Shown here piece after piece: positions 12,883-19,273 of a DNA stretch of 23,854 nucleotides. Numbering within the stretch: position 1 is the first letter of the stretch; each line of letters starts with the position of its first letter. The stretch covers positions 1 through 23,854 of IMG/VR virus record IMGVR_UViG_3300042878_000770; one strand, written 5' to 3'. Source of the DNA: a virus. The translations under genes were made by a program, and so were the position numbers. The notes beneath the pieces are model-generated. The model did not search any database, was not told the origin of the DNA, and saw only the letters and a list, made by a program, of their open reading frames with translations.

Positions 12883-13389
12883 TTAAGTTATCTTAGCAAC
12901 AACCGAATCAGACCAACACACAGGCGTTGACCAGTCTTCAAATCCGTACAGTTGATTCTGTTTAACCCAATAGGTATCAGCAGATCGCAACTCGCCAACA
13001 GCAATGGCATCACTGAGTGGCATCCAGCCGGACATCAACACTCTGTTTTCTTTAACAATGCAAAGGATGTAGTCAGCTGGTTTGTCTTTCGGGTGGACAA
13101 ACAAATGACCATCTCGATGTTCTGTTGACCGGACTTGGTGGATACCTACGTCGCCAGGTAAATCAGACAAGCGTTTGTTGGTTGCTGGTTGCCAATGTTT
13201 GTCAATTGCTTTGGCTACTGCATACTCGGCAATCATACCGATGATGTCTATTTGCCAAAAGTTTTGGCGGTCATCTGCTTTGTAATACTGCGGGCGTTGT
13301 TTAGCGATTGAAGCTATGCGTCGTTGGCATCCGGCCATTGCTGCATGTGCCAGTTCGTATTCGTCAAGGGTTACTATTATTTGCTTCAT
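12883..13389 (-). CDS. PD-(D/E)XK-like nuclease-fold protein
   Basis: 168 residues from ATG 13389, chosen for AAGAAGGTG upstream rather than the longer frame from 13434. The helix GMIAEYAVAKAI (about 51-62) contains E55. It is followed by PGDVGIHQVRSTEHRDGHLF (about 78-97), in which D80 and the Q-V-R segment (85-87) sit where the PD-(D/E)XK core has its acidic residue and (E/Q)xK. Then come YILCIV, VLMSGWM and a C-terminal strand region. I recall this layout in uncharacterised phage proteins close to restriction-endonuclease-like folds. Arg in place of the Lys means activity is uncertain. It lies within the recombination block and overlaps the coiled-coil gene before it by 26 bases. Confidence 0.65.
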   Translation of the reverse strand: MKQIIVTLDEYELAHAAMAGCQRRIASIAKQRPQYYKADDRQNFWQIDIIGMIAEYAVAKAIDKHWQPATNKRLSDLPGDVGIHQVRSTEHRDGHLFVHPKDKPADYILCIVKENRVLMSGWMPLSDAIAVGELRSADTYWVKQNQLYGFEDWSTPVCWSDSVVAKIT

Positions 13390-13582
13390 TAGGTACACCT
13401 TCTTGATTTTCATATTCGGCTTGTGCGTATTCAACCTTTCCTAGTTCACGAGCCAACACTTCTGCGGTTCGTTTCCACTGGTCACGTTCGACCTGTACCT
13501 TGGCGAAGTCTTGTTCTGCAAACTCAATCTCTTTGTCTCGAAGCCATTCGTACGCATCGTCCTGGTGTATGTATTCACTCAT
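13364..13582 (-). CDS. Small coiled-coil protein
   Basis: 72 residues from ATG 13582, whose first base overlaps the upstream stop (TGATG). The sequence EFAEQDFAKVQVERDQWKRT followed by AEVLARELGKVEYAQAEYEN is charged, helical and heptad-like, indicating a coiled coil. No enzyme motif. The gene ends inside the next gene. The function is unknown; such small phage proteins often act as dimeric scaffolds for neighbours. Confidence 0.7.
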   Translation of the reverse strand: MSEYIHQDDAYEWLRDKEIEFAEQDFAKVQVERDQWKRTAEVLARELGKVEYAQAEYENQEGVPNEANNSNP

Positions 13583-13938
13583 CAGTAGCCTGCTTCCTTC
13601 AGTAAGGCTGCGAAGACACGGGCAGGCATGACTGCATACCAATCTCCGACATCCATCGTGCCACGCTTCTTAGCAATGACAGCACCCATATTTACTTCGG
13701 CGTTAGCCATCTCAACCTTCAATTCTTTCATCCATTCAGACAACGTAATTGTCTTGTGGTCTTTCACTTCAATAACGACTGGCGCACCCATGTTGATGTC
13801 GCCCTTGTCAAGATTTCCTGACAACGCACGACGCTCTGTATAGATCCAGCCTTCACCTTTAAGCCATGTGACTACAGCGGTTTCAGCTGCGGTTCCTTTT
13901 TGTTTTGCTTTACTCACTGCGCCGTGCCAGTTCGTCAC
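13582..13938 (-). CDS. Resolvase-like PD-(D/E)XK nuclease
   Basis: 118 residues from GTG 13938. The layout matches small Holliday-junction-resolvase/VRR-type nucleases: helix KGTAAETAVVTWLKGEGW (about 14-31, with E19 or thereabouts), then NLDKGDINM with D47 and VVIEVKDHK with E57 and K59, the D...ExK active site. The rest is helical (LSEWMKELKVEMANAEV) followed by a strand (MGAVIAKKRG). It would cut branched DNA made during recombination or remove packaging blocks. It is placed with the annealing protein, exonuclease and SSB. GTG 13917 is an alternative start. The longer form overlaps the upstream small gene by 29 bases. Confidence 0.8.
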   Translation of the reverse strand: MTNWHGAVSKAKQKGTAAETAVVTWLKGEGWIYTERRALSGNLDKGDINMGAPVVIEVKDHKTITLSEWMKELKVEMANAEVNMGAVIAKKRGTMDVGDWYAVMPARVFAALLKEAGY

Positions 13939-14092
13939 CCAACCGGCGACACTCTGATGAGAGCATGGCGTTAGTATCTTCGAGCAACATCAACTTTTCT
14001 GTTAAACGATTGTTCTCTTTAACAAGCGAAGACACAGCTTCTTGCCACATTCCGCTATCCATTTCATCACTCACTGTCAAAACATCCTTCAT
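13910..14092 (-). CDS. Small helical/coiled-coil protein
   Basis: 60 residues from ATG 14092. The central part (WQEAVSSLVKENNRLTEKLM, then LLEDTNAMLSSECRRLGDEL) is a leucine-zipper-like coiled coil. An internal ATG at 14062 would avoid overlapping the upstream gene and gives 50 residues. No motif beyond the coiled coil, function unknown. It overlaps both neighbours by 26-29 bases, consistent with compact phage packing. Confidence 0.6.
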   Translation of the reverse strand: MKDVLTVSDEMDSGMWQEAVSSLVKENNRLTEKLMLLEDTNAMLSSECRRLGDELARRSE

Positions 14093-14396
14093 AAAATTTG
14101 TGTCCGAAGATTTCAGCAGGGTGAAGACCGAAACGTAGACACCATTTGTCTGCGGTGTAAACGCTTAACCCGTTCTCCCACCAGCGGGCAACAGTATGCT
14201 TGTCCAGGTATTGCAACTGTTCTGCTTTAGTGAGAAACTCAATCAACGGTTTAGCATCCAGCCGGACATCACTAGACATGACAAGTGGGCGGTACTTCTT
14301 ACGGGTCTGGGACATACCGACACGACAAACATCGCATCGGCAGCCCCTTCTACGGTACATAGATGCCCCGTGTTCAGTGATTTCCTTGGCGTTCAC
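14067..14396 (-). CDS. Actinophage-type Cys-rich HTH protein
   Basis: 109 residues from GTG 14396, whose GTGA overlaps the upstream stop. The N-terminal part is HGASMYRRRGCRCDVCR (about 9-25), a Cys/Arg cluster typical of small actinophage regulators. The C-terminal part VARWWENGLSVYTADKWCLR then FGLHPAEIFGHKFY resembles a helix-turn-helix followed by a G-L-H-P-x-x-x-(W/F)-G motif seen in actinophage DNA-binding proteins. Probable transcription regulator acting on phage or host promoters; target unknown. It neighbours a ribbon-helix-helix gene, so the two may form a regulatory pair. Confidence 0.72.
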   Translation of the reverse strand: MNAKEITEHGASMYRRRGCRCDVCRVGMSQTRKKYRPLVMSSDVRLDAKPLIEFLTKAEQLQYLDKHTVARWWENGLSVYTADKWCLRFGLHPAEIFGHKFYEGCFDSE

Positions 14397-14566
14397 GATG
14401 CTGTCACCGCTTGGCGTACCAAGTCACGGATTAACTGTGACCTGCGTACCCCACGTTGTTCGCAAAGGGTAGCGATTTGTGCCAGTTGTGTTTCGGTCAC
14501 TCTGATACCAATAATCTTTGCGGATGCTTCACTAGCTGACGGGTCGACTGTTCTTTTGTTAGCCAT
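14393..14566 (-). CDS. Ribbon-helix-helix (CopG-like) regulator
   Basis: 57 residues, ATG 14566 to TGA 14395-14393. The body KIIGIRVTETQLAQIATLCE (about 18-37) is the basic ribbon strand plus helix 1. RGVRRSQLIRDLVRQAV (about 38-54) is the turn and helix 2, exactly the R-x-S-x-L-I-R-D pattern of the RHH fold. Such proteins dimerise and bind DNA via the N-terminal strand. The start overlaps the SSAP stop and the stop overlaps the following GTG. It is an obvious candidate to bind the palindrome at 16195-16208 or a site in the divergence zone, but this is speculation. Confidence 0.82.
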   Translation of the reverse strand: MANKRTVDPSASEASAKIIGIRVTETQLAQIATLCEQRGVRRSQLIRDLVRQAVTAS

Positions 14567-15225
14567 TACTCGCCGTCCTTAAATGCTACGAGTTCTTTGA
14601 ACGCTGAACGCAATGCTGGTAGGTGTGATTCCATCCAGGGTGTGCCTTCGGGGATGCCAGCGTTAGCTGCTACAACCTTCGGGTCTACGCCTTTGGTTTC
14701 ACAGGCTGCATTGAACTGGTTGACTTGTTCGTCTGATAATGCTGTGAGTGTCTTTGGCTTTGGCTTTGCACCTGCTGTTGGTGCTGGTTGTGCCGGACGA
14801 GCCGCAGGCTTTGACGGTGCAGGGTTGTGGTCAAGGTCTTCCCATTCGTTCTTCGTCCACAAATTGAGGCTGATTCCGAACCGCATGCTCCCGTTACGTA
14901 ATGCATCGCCGTACAAAATTTTATCAAGATCGGGGCTGTTTGATTTGGCTGACCCGATAGCAAGACGTGATGTGCCGAGCAGTGTCAGTTCAAACCACAT
15001 GGTTGCCATGTCATTCACGATGTTCATTGCTGGTCGTCCGTTGTCCCATGCGATTGGAACTAAACGCCAATGCGGGTCAATCTCAATCAAGATACGGGTG
15101 ATGTCTGCGTGACCTACGAAATCAAGTTGGGTTCCACCTTTAGGTAGTTTGCCCACAATCTTCGGATCTGGTACTGCGTACTTGTTCAGTACCTCTAGTA
15201 GTTGTCCAATTGTTTTCTTTTCCAT
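14566..15225 (-). CDS. RAD52-like single-strand annealing protein
   Basis: 219 residues. The core LDFVGHADITRILIEIDPHW (about 34-53), WFELTLLGTSRLAIGSA (about 77-93) and GDALRNGSMRFGISLNLW (about 106-123) matches the RAD52/Sak-type phage SSAP pattern, where the GDALRxxxMRFG helix is most characteristic. A Pro/Ala-rich linker (about 134-156) leads to a small C-terminal helical domain (LSDEQVNQFNAACETKGVD onward), possibly SSB- or exonuclease-interacting. It anneals complementary single strands made by the adjacent exonuclease. Its start overlaps the exonuclease stop (TAATG) behind AAAGGGG, so the pair is made together. RecT-type SSAP is less likely given these motifs. Confidence 0.85.
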   Translation of the reverse strand: MEKKTIGQLLEVLNKYAVPDPKIVGKLPKGGTQLDFVGHADITRILIEIDPHWRLVPIAWDNGRPAMNIVNDMATMWFELTLLGTSRLAIGSAKSNSPDLDKILYGDALRNGSMRFGISLNLWTKNEWEDLDHNPAPSKPAARPAQPAPTAGAKPKPKTLTALSDEQVNQFNAACETKGVDPKVVAANAGIPEGTPWMESHLPALRSAFKELVAFKDGE

Positions 15226-16175
15226 TATTTTTCCCCTTTCAAGAGAAATGTACGGGTTTGTACTTCTTTAGTGAACTCTTTGGCAAGGTCGGGGTGAGCT
15301 GCACGGAAACTTTTAGCGTCAAAGGTTTCTCGTTTCTGCCCCTTCCAAGTAGCAACGGTTGTACCGTTCAAGATAGCGGTATCGGCATCGCCAATCAACT
15401 CACATACCTGTGCTTTTAATTCGTCTTCCAATTGTTTGTATGAAGCCAGTTCGCTACGCACATGACGCAACTGTGTAAGGACTGCACCGAAGTCTTCAGG
15501 TAGTTCAACAGCTCGTGAGGTTGGGCGTTGATACCTGGTTTGGATTGTTTCGTATGACCATTTGACACCGGATGGGGTCATGCCAAGTTCGATGGTGTTA
15601 AGCCAATCAGCTACAGCTGCTATGTGTTCAGCAACTTCTTCTTCGGTGATGACCTGCTCAACGAGAGTAAGGCGCAGGGTGTTGTCAAAGACTGCCCACG
15701 TGACACGCTTCGCATCAGAACAAATGTATTGGGTAATCCCTTGGATACGCCAGTAGTCAGGGAGTGTGCCTGAGTATTCACGGCTGGTGGTTTTGACTTC
15801 GAGGATGTGGCGGGTTTCTTCGTTCCATCCGTCAAGGGTGGAGATGAGATGGCAACCATTGTCTGTGTCGTAACAAAACAGTTCCTTTGGTGTTTCAAAT
15901 TCAACACCGAGCCTGTCGCCAGCCCATGAGATGATGGTGTCTTCAAGGCGGTTGCCTGTTTCCATCGCTGCATTGGGGGTGATAGGGCTAGGTGCAACAC
16001 CTGATAGTTGTTCAGCTGCGTAATGGTCTTTCTTTACGAAAGGATGCAGACCGTAGATGGCTGCTGCTGCTGAGGCTGAGATGCGCCGGTTGCCTTGGGC
16101 ATCCATGTAACGCTGATCTAGCCATGCTTGTGAACCGTGTGGTTCTTTGTGGATACGGTAACGATTGAAAGTCAT
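15225..16175 (-). CDS. YqaJ-type (lambda exonuclease-like) recombination nuclease
   Basis: 316 residues with the YqaJ viral-recombinase layout. GSQAWLDQRY (about 14-23), RISASAAAAIYGLHPF (about 31-46), GNRLEDT (about 74-80), then D115 in LDGW and E126/K128 in LEVKTT form the PD-(D/E)XK site. YWRIQGITQY (about 141-150) is the conserved Gln/Tyr helix. It digests 5' ends of double-stranded DNA to expose strands for the annealing protein. It is the first gene of the recombination operon. ATG 16175 is behind GAAGGGGAAG, and a dyad and a candidate promoter lie 20-70 bp upstream. The C-terminal half has a coiled region (ASYKQLEDELKAQVCE). Confidence 0.92.
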   Translation of the reverse strand: MTFNRYRIHKEPHGSQAWLDQRYMDAQGNRRISASAAAAIYGLHPFVKKDHYAAEQLSGVAPSPITPNAAMETGNRLEDTIISWAGDRLGVEFETPKELFCYDTDNGCHLISTLDGWNEETRHILEVKTTSREYSGTLPDYWRIQGITQYICSDAKRVTWAVFDNTLRLTLVEQVITEEEVAEHIAAVADWLNTIELGMTPSGVKWSYETIQTRYQRPTSRAVELPEDFGAVLTQLRHVRSELASYKQLEDELKAQVCELIGDADTAILNGTTVATWKGQKRETFDAKSFRAAHPDLAKEFTKEVQTRTFLLKGEK

Positions 16176-16194
16176 TTAACTTCCCCTTCTCTGT

Positions 16195-16242
16195 GTAACA
16201 GTTGTTACGTTGCACCGTACAGGAGGGGTGTGTCAATGTCAA
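16195..16242 (-). promoter_or_regulatory. Candidate promoter and operator of recombination operon
   Basis: On the minus strand TTGACA occurs twice (16242-16237 and 16236-16231). The upstream copy is 17 bp from TACGGT (16219-16214), a plausible GC-biased -10. Just downstream, GTAAC-AGTT-GTTAC (16195-16208) is a perfect 5-bp dyad between promoter and ribosome binding site, well placed for a repressor. Confidence 0.5.
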
Positions 16243-16523
16243 GAAGAAAGTAAAACTATTTTTCTGACCATAGCTACAGGGATATAAAACAGGTTGATAC
16301 CTTCACCATCGTGGATGCTTTGTAGCAGTGTCACATGGTTTTCTTTAGCCCCAGGATCACCAACAGGCACAAGGAACCCTACTGATTGCACCAGGACTTC
16401 GCCGTCGTCTTCTACTTCATCAAGGGTGAGCCAGCCTGCGTCACCTCCGCAAGCGTCTGCCCAATAGATGAGAGCCATCGGGTATGCCGGTGGATCTAGT
16501 TCAATCGTCTGTAGGTTCGTCAA
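16239..16523 (-). CDS. Small phage protein of unknown function
   Basis: 94 residues from TTG 16523, selected because GAGGGGGAACCAC sits six bases upstream. A longer frame would run through the zinc mini-protein. The sequence has ALIYWADACGGDAGWLTLDE (about 17-36), EVLVQSVGFLVPVGD (about 42-56) and INLFYIPVAMVRKIV near the C-terminus. From memory, a W-x-D-A-x-x-x-x-x-GW...SVGxLV pattern is frequent in short phage proteins of actinophages and others. Role unknown. The stop abuts the candidate promoter of the exonuclease gene. Confidence 0.72.
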   Translation of the reverse strand: MTNLQTIELDPPAYPMALIYWADACGGDAGWLTLDEVEDDGEVLVQSVGFLVPVGDPGAKENHVTLLQSIHDGEGINLFYIPVAMVRKIVLLSS

Positions 16524-16626
16524 GTGGTTCCCCCTCGGTGCGACATTCAACACAGTAACGACCTGTTTGCGACAGCCAAATTTGTCCACAACTAGGACAC
16601 ATGAATAGGTTACGAAAGTTGGTCAT
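16501..16626 (-). CDS. 41-residue zinc-ribbon mini-protein
   Basis: ATG 16626 to TGA 16503-16501. CPSC at about 10-13 and CVEC at about 25-28 form a textbook two-knuckle zinc ribbon (CPSCGQIWLSQTGRYCVEC), and the C-terminus is acidic (DEPTDD). It overlaps the following TTG start by 23 bases. Small phage zinc ribbons of this kind are common and often of unknown role. Confidence 0.7.
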   Translation of the reverse strand: MTNFRNLFMCPSCGQIWLSQTGRYCVECRTEGEPLDEPTDD

Positions 16627-16646
16627 GTTTCAATCTTAGTTGAAGA

Positions 16647-16781
16647 TTAAGCTGCCTTGTTTTGCTTGTGCTGCAAGGCTTCTAACTGTTGCACAGCATA
16701 GAAGAATTGATCCTGTTGCGTGATAGGAACGTGGATTTTAGATAGAAAATACAGGAGTGTTTCGATGGTTTCGCTTGTCAT
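16647..16781 (-). CDS. 44-residue mini-protein
   Basis: ATG 16781 to TAA 16649-16647: MTSETIETLLYFLSKIHVPI, then TQQDQFFYAVQQLEALQ and HKQNKAA. Two amphipathic helices with a QLEAL segment suggest a small helical dimer. No clear Shine-Dalgarno. It fills the gap between a holin-like gene and a zinc-ribbon gene on the same strand. Unknown function. Confidence 0.5.
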   Translation of the reverse strand: MTSETIETLLYFLSKIHVPITQQDQFFYAVQQLEALQHKQNKAA

Positions 16782-16802
16782 AGGACTCACGACAGTATCA
16801 GA

Positions 16803-17033
16803 TTACCGTGGCTTAGTTACGTAGTCCTCAACTATGGTTAAACGATTCTCGATACGGTCAACAGCATCACGCAAAGATGAACCACCGTTGTTTTTCATGT
16901 TCATTTCAACAGTAGTAATTGCGTTATCTAGTCGCTGTCCCCACCGAAAAAGAGGTCTAACAACACCACGATAGATAACACCGATAGAAACAATAGACCC
17001 AGCAATTGAAGCAAGAACACTGACGACACCCAT
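16803..17033 (-). CDS. Holin-like single-pass membrane protein
   Basis: 76 residues. One N-terminal hydrophobic helix (VSVLASIAGSIVSIGVIY, about 4-21), followed by a basic turn (RPLFRWGQR) and a coiled-coil-like C-terminal part (SLRDAVDRIENRLTIVEDYV). It lies immediately after the endolysin, overlapping its stop by one base (start in TAATG). One membrane helix plus a cytoplasmic coiled coil suits a class III holin or holin regulator of the lysis cassette. Lack of homologs in hand leaves other membrane roles open. Confidence 0.6.
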   Translation of the reverse strand: MGVVSVLASIAGSIVSIGVIYRGVVRPLFRWGQRLDNAITTVEMNMKNNGGSSLRDAVDRIENRLTIVEDYVTKPR

Positions 17034-17560
17034 TATGCAGGCTTAGAGCATGATTCCCATGCTTTAGCGAATTTGTCTGCGTCTTTAGCCATAGCTGGGG
17101 ATAGTTCTACGTGCAACCATTTACCGCCGAAACTTCCGGCGTTATCGGTAGCGGTAAAAATCTTTACCCCTGCTGCGTTTTCACCACGGCTACACCTGAA
17201 GCCCCGACCATAACCTTGATTCTTGTCCTTAGGATTTGCATCAAAGGCATAGTCATGTATTTCCTCAATGCCTAGCTCTTTAGTGTGAGCCAGCAAAAAG
17301 TCCCAGATAGCAACCCCAACCTTGCGATCAGAATATCCAACATCACAGGCAGCCCCAGTGGAATGGACTGATAGGAATTTATCCATACCTGGGTCGCCAA
17401 TCTTTTTACCTGCGGTATGAGAGTTGCGCATAAGTCTGACGGAATAGATACCCATGTTCTTCGTTTTCCATTTGGCAGCACAAAGAGCAACCAGTTTTAC
17501 GGTGCCTGGCTGTGCGCCTTTGCCGTCAAACGCTGGGTAGTAACTGTATTTTCTTGGCAT
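17033..17560 (-). CDS. Endolysin, M15-type peptidoglycan peptidase
   Basis: 175 residues without signal peptide. The zinc-peptidase signature SVHSTGAACDVGY (about 64-76) has H66 and D73 (H-x6-D). GKWLHVEL (about 146-153) supplies E152 and H150, completing the VanY/L-Ala-D-Glu type M15 site. LRNSHTAGKK-like residues near 44-52 are the preceding basic region of the family. It cleaves peptide cross-links of the cell wall at the end of infection, released by a neighbouring holin. ATG has GAGGAA upstream. A two-helix holin candidate lies just upstream and a one-helix one just downstream. Confidence 0.9.
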   Translation of the reverse strand: MPRKYSYYPAFDGKGAQPGTVKLVALCAAKWKTKNMGIYSVRLMRNSHTAGKKIGDPGMDKFLSVHSTGAACDVGYSDRKVGVAIWDFLLAHTKELGIEEIHDYAFDANPKDKNQGYGRGFRCSRGENAAGVKIFTATDNAGSFGGKWLHVELSPAMAKDADKFAKAWESCSKPA

Positions 17561-17563
17561 GAT

Positions 17564-17737
17564 TTATTCCTCGTCTATCCCAATACCAGCGGCGATGGCA
17601 AGGATGTTAATAGCAAAAGCAACTGCGCTAATGTATAGAGCCTTGTCTAGCGTGTCGCCAGACAGGGTGATAAGCATAAGTCCGGTGCTGGTCAACCATA
17701 GTGACAAGCTGATGATAGCTCCTAGATATTTACGCAT
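17564..17737 (-). CDS. Two-helix holin candidate
   Basis: 57 residues from ATG 17737 (a GTG at 17746 is an alternative). Two hydrophobic helices, YLGAIISLSLWLTSTGLMLI and ALYISAVAFAINILAIAAG, flank a short polar turn (GDTLDK), and an acidic tail follows (IDEE). This is class II holin topology. It is directly upstream of the endolysin, three bases apart. The strongest holin candidate by position. Confidence 0.7.
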   Translation of the reverse strand: MRKYLGAIISLSLWLTSTGLMLITLSGDTLDKALYISAVAFAINILAIAAGIGIDEE

Positions 17738-17750
17738 AGGTTGCACTTTA

Positions 17751-18779
17751 TCACTTTCGTTTAGTTGGTATAACCATGAGTGAGGTCATAATTGTGATGG
17801 CGATTAAGGCTCGGCGGGTGCTGACGGGGACCGTGGAACCGATAGGGACGTAGGTGTCTACTGCCCCGCCGAATACGTTGACTGATGCTTCAAAGGATTC
17901 TCGAACTTCTGTTGGTGCATCTTGTACGGCTGACACCAGCTGCACTAACTCGGTATCAGATAGATCATCTAGGACTAAAGCATCGAAGACTTGGGTTGCT
18001 TCTTCAGGGGTGATGGTAGCTAATGCTTCAGGGTCGGTAGCCAGAGCCACTGCTTCTTCGGGGCTTACGACAGGAGGGACTACGATTGGTGGTGTAGTTG
18101 TGGAGGTAGTAGATGTACTTGTTGTTGTGGGTGCCAGCGTTGATGTTGTCGTGGTTGGCACGGTTGATGGAGGCACAGTTGTTTGAGGAATGGGAACAGT
18201 AGATGTGGTGGTTGTTGGCAACACTGTGGTTGTTGTGGGCGTTTCTGTTGTGGTGGTTGTAGATGTTGAAGTTGTTGTTGGTGGCAGTGTCGTTGTTGTG
18301 GTTGTGGTTGTTGTGGTGGTGGTAGACGTAGTAGAAGTCGTCGAAGTAGTCGTCGTTGGCTCCTCAGTGGTAGATGTGGTGTTGGCTGGTTGCCCATTGA
18401 AACTCAACTCGTACCGTTCATTCCAACCAGGGCTACTACGCCAAACATCAGCCTGATAACAGCACGTACCTGCCCGCAGACGGTACCGACCAGGCTGTAC
18501 TTCTATAGAGATGTTGGATTGCAACCCGTAAAAGTCATCGTTAGTTACTAACTCAACACCTTGCTCGTTGTATAGCCACAGTTGAGGGTCAGAGTTAAAC
18601 CCGTCAACCATGTACGTCCGTGCCTGGAACTGTGTTGGCTCGGTGTATTCAAACCAGTAATCAGTGATCCCAGTGATAATTGGATTTTCTGCACTAACGC
18701 TGGACGATAGAAACAGAATGGAAAGTACAACCCCTACGAGGGCGTAACGGCTACGCCTTTTTGCCGAAGGCTGCTGCAA
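17751..18779 (-). CDS. Secreted Thr-rich mucin-like surface protein
   Basis: 342 residues from TTG 18779. A signal peptide spans about 1-30 (LVGVVLSILFLSSSVSA). A compact N-terminal domain (about 31-130) has LWLYNEQGVELVTNDDFYGL and RYRLRAGTCCYQADVWR, the layout of a PPC-like bacterial secreted domain. A roughly 100-residue linker of Thr, Ser and Pro follows (about 132-235). A C-terminal helical domain (EEAVALATDPEALATITPEE onward) and a final hydrophobic helix with a basic tail (RRALIAITIMTSLMVIP then TKRK) suggest membrane anchoring. So it is probably exported and anchored, or virion-bound. Role unknown; host-cell surface masking or attachment are possible. It lies between two holin-like genes, which is odd. 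Confidence 0.75.
   Translation of the reverse strand: MQQPSAKRRSRYALVGVVLSILFLSSSVSAENPIITGITDYWFEYTEPTQFQARTYMVDGFNSDPQLWLYNEQGVELVTNDDFYGLQSNISIEVQPGRYRLRAGTCCYQADVWRSSPGWNERYELSFNGQPANTTSTTEEPTTTTSTTSTTSTTTTTTTTTTTTLPPTTTSTSTTTTTETPTTTTVLPTTTTSTVPIPQTTVPPSTVPTTTTSTLAPTTTSTSTTSTTTPPIVVPPVVSPEEAVALATDPEALATITPEEATQVFDALVLDDLSDTELVQLVSAVQDAPTEVRESFEASVNVFGGAVDTYVPIGSTVPVSTRRALIAITIMTSLMVIPTKRK
18080..18375 (-). repeat. Trinucleotide microsatellite encoding the Thr linker
   Basis: On the minus strand ACN/ACC/ACA codons recur almost without break, giving nearly pure Thr with scattered Ser and Pro. On the plus strand this is GT-rich. Such tracts are prone to length change by slippage, so linker length may vary between phage genomes. 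Confidence 0.8.
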
Positions 18780-18978
18780 CTTCTTCTTTAGTAAGGGTTC
18801 CGTCTTCAGACCATGAACGAAGCAACGCTTCAGTTACTTTACCTGCGGCTACAACACCGGCGATAGCTGCTGACTTCCAGAGTTCAACACCAAAGATTGC
18901 GCCACCTGCTACAGCTGCGAGTGCGGATGAACCGAATACCCCAAAGATTCGAAGAACGAGTGTTTGTAGTTTAATCAT
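18751..18978 (-). CDS. Holin-like membrane protein
   Basis: 75 residues from ATG 18978, chosen for AAAGGA upstream and for the ATGA overlap with the preceding gene. Hydrophobic segments VLRIFGVFGSSALAAVAGGA and AAIAGVVAAGKVTEALL indicate two membrane helices. The acidic end (EDGTLTKEEVAAAFGKKA) resembles small actinophage holins in which an L-x-x-x-E-[IV] motif follows. It is followed by the Thr-rich gene, whose start is 29 bases inside it. It is a second or third holin candidate in the window, so one of them is probably a pinholin, antiholin or unrelated membrane protein. Confidence 0.65.
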   Translation of the reverse strand: MIKLQTLVLRIFGVFGSSALAAVAGGAIFGVELWKSAAIAGVVAAGKVTEALLRSWSEDGTLTKEEVAAAFGKKA

Positions 18979-19271
18979 GGGTTTTCCTTTGGTATCCATC
19001 GGCAGGTTTCTTCGTTAAAGCCTACAGCATTTTCTGGTCGGGGTGATATAAACGCATCCCTTTGTGGGTCGTAGGTTGCGCCTATGCCTGCGTAGTTTTT
19101 GCGGATTGACCCGTTGTAGGAGGTTTGTAGGTATGTTCCTTCACCGAATTGTTGACAGAACGCTTGACCTACGGCTTCTGATTCGTTGCCGTTGGCATCC
19201 AGGATGTCGTCGTTTGAGATGACGATAACTCTGATGACTGTGTTGTTTTCTAGTTGTGCAAAATGTGCCAT
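18975..19271 (-). CDS. Small tail/fibre-associated protein
   Basis: 98 residues from ATG 19271. The pattern MAHFAQLENNTVIRVIVISN, then GQAFCQQFGEGTYLQTSYNG, KNYAGIGATYDPQRDAF and ENAVGFNEETCRWIP is a short conserved protein I recall from cyanophages and other marine/freshwater phages, always next to fibre genes. The order of motifs is the evidence; the exact function is unknown to me, perhaps a fibre chaperone or a small virion protein. It is coupled to the holin-like gene through ATGA. Confidence 0.75.
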   Translation of the reverse strand: MAHFAQLENNTVIRVIVISNDDILDANGNESEAVGQAFCQQFGEGTYLQTSYNGSIRKNYAGIGATYDPQRDAFISPRPENAVGFNEETCRWIPKENP

Positions 19272-19273
19272 GT

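Noticed and set aside
13389-13434. N-terminal extension of the PD-(D/E)XK-like protein
   Set aside because: The AAGAAGGTG site and the ATG at 13389 give a cleaner start. The extension is Lys-rich noise from the neighbouring frame.
18190-18456. Val-rich plus-strand frame
   Set aside because: It is the complement of the Thr-rich linker; repeated GTN codons produce an artefactual poly-Val frame.
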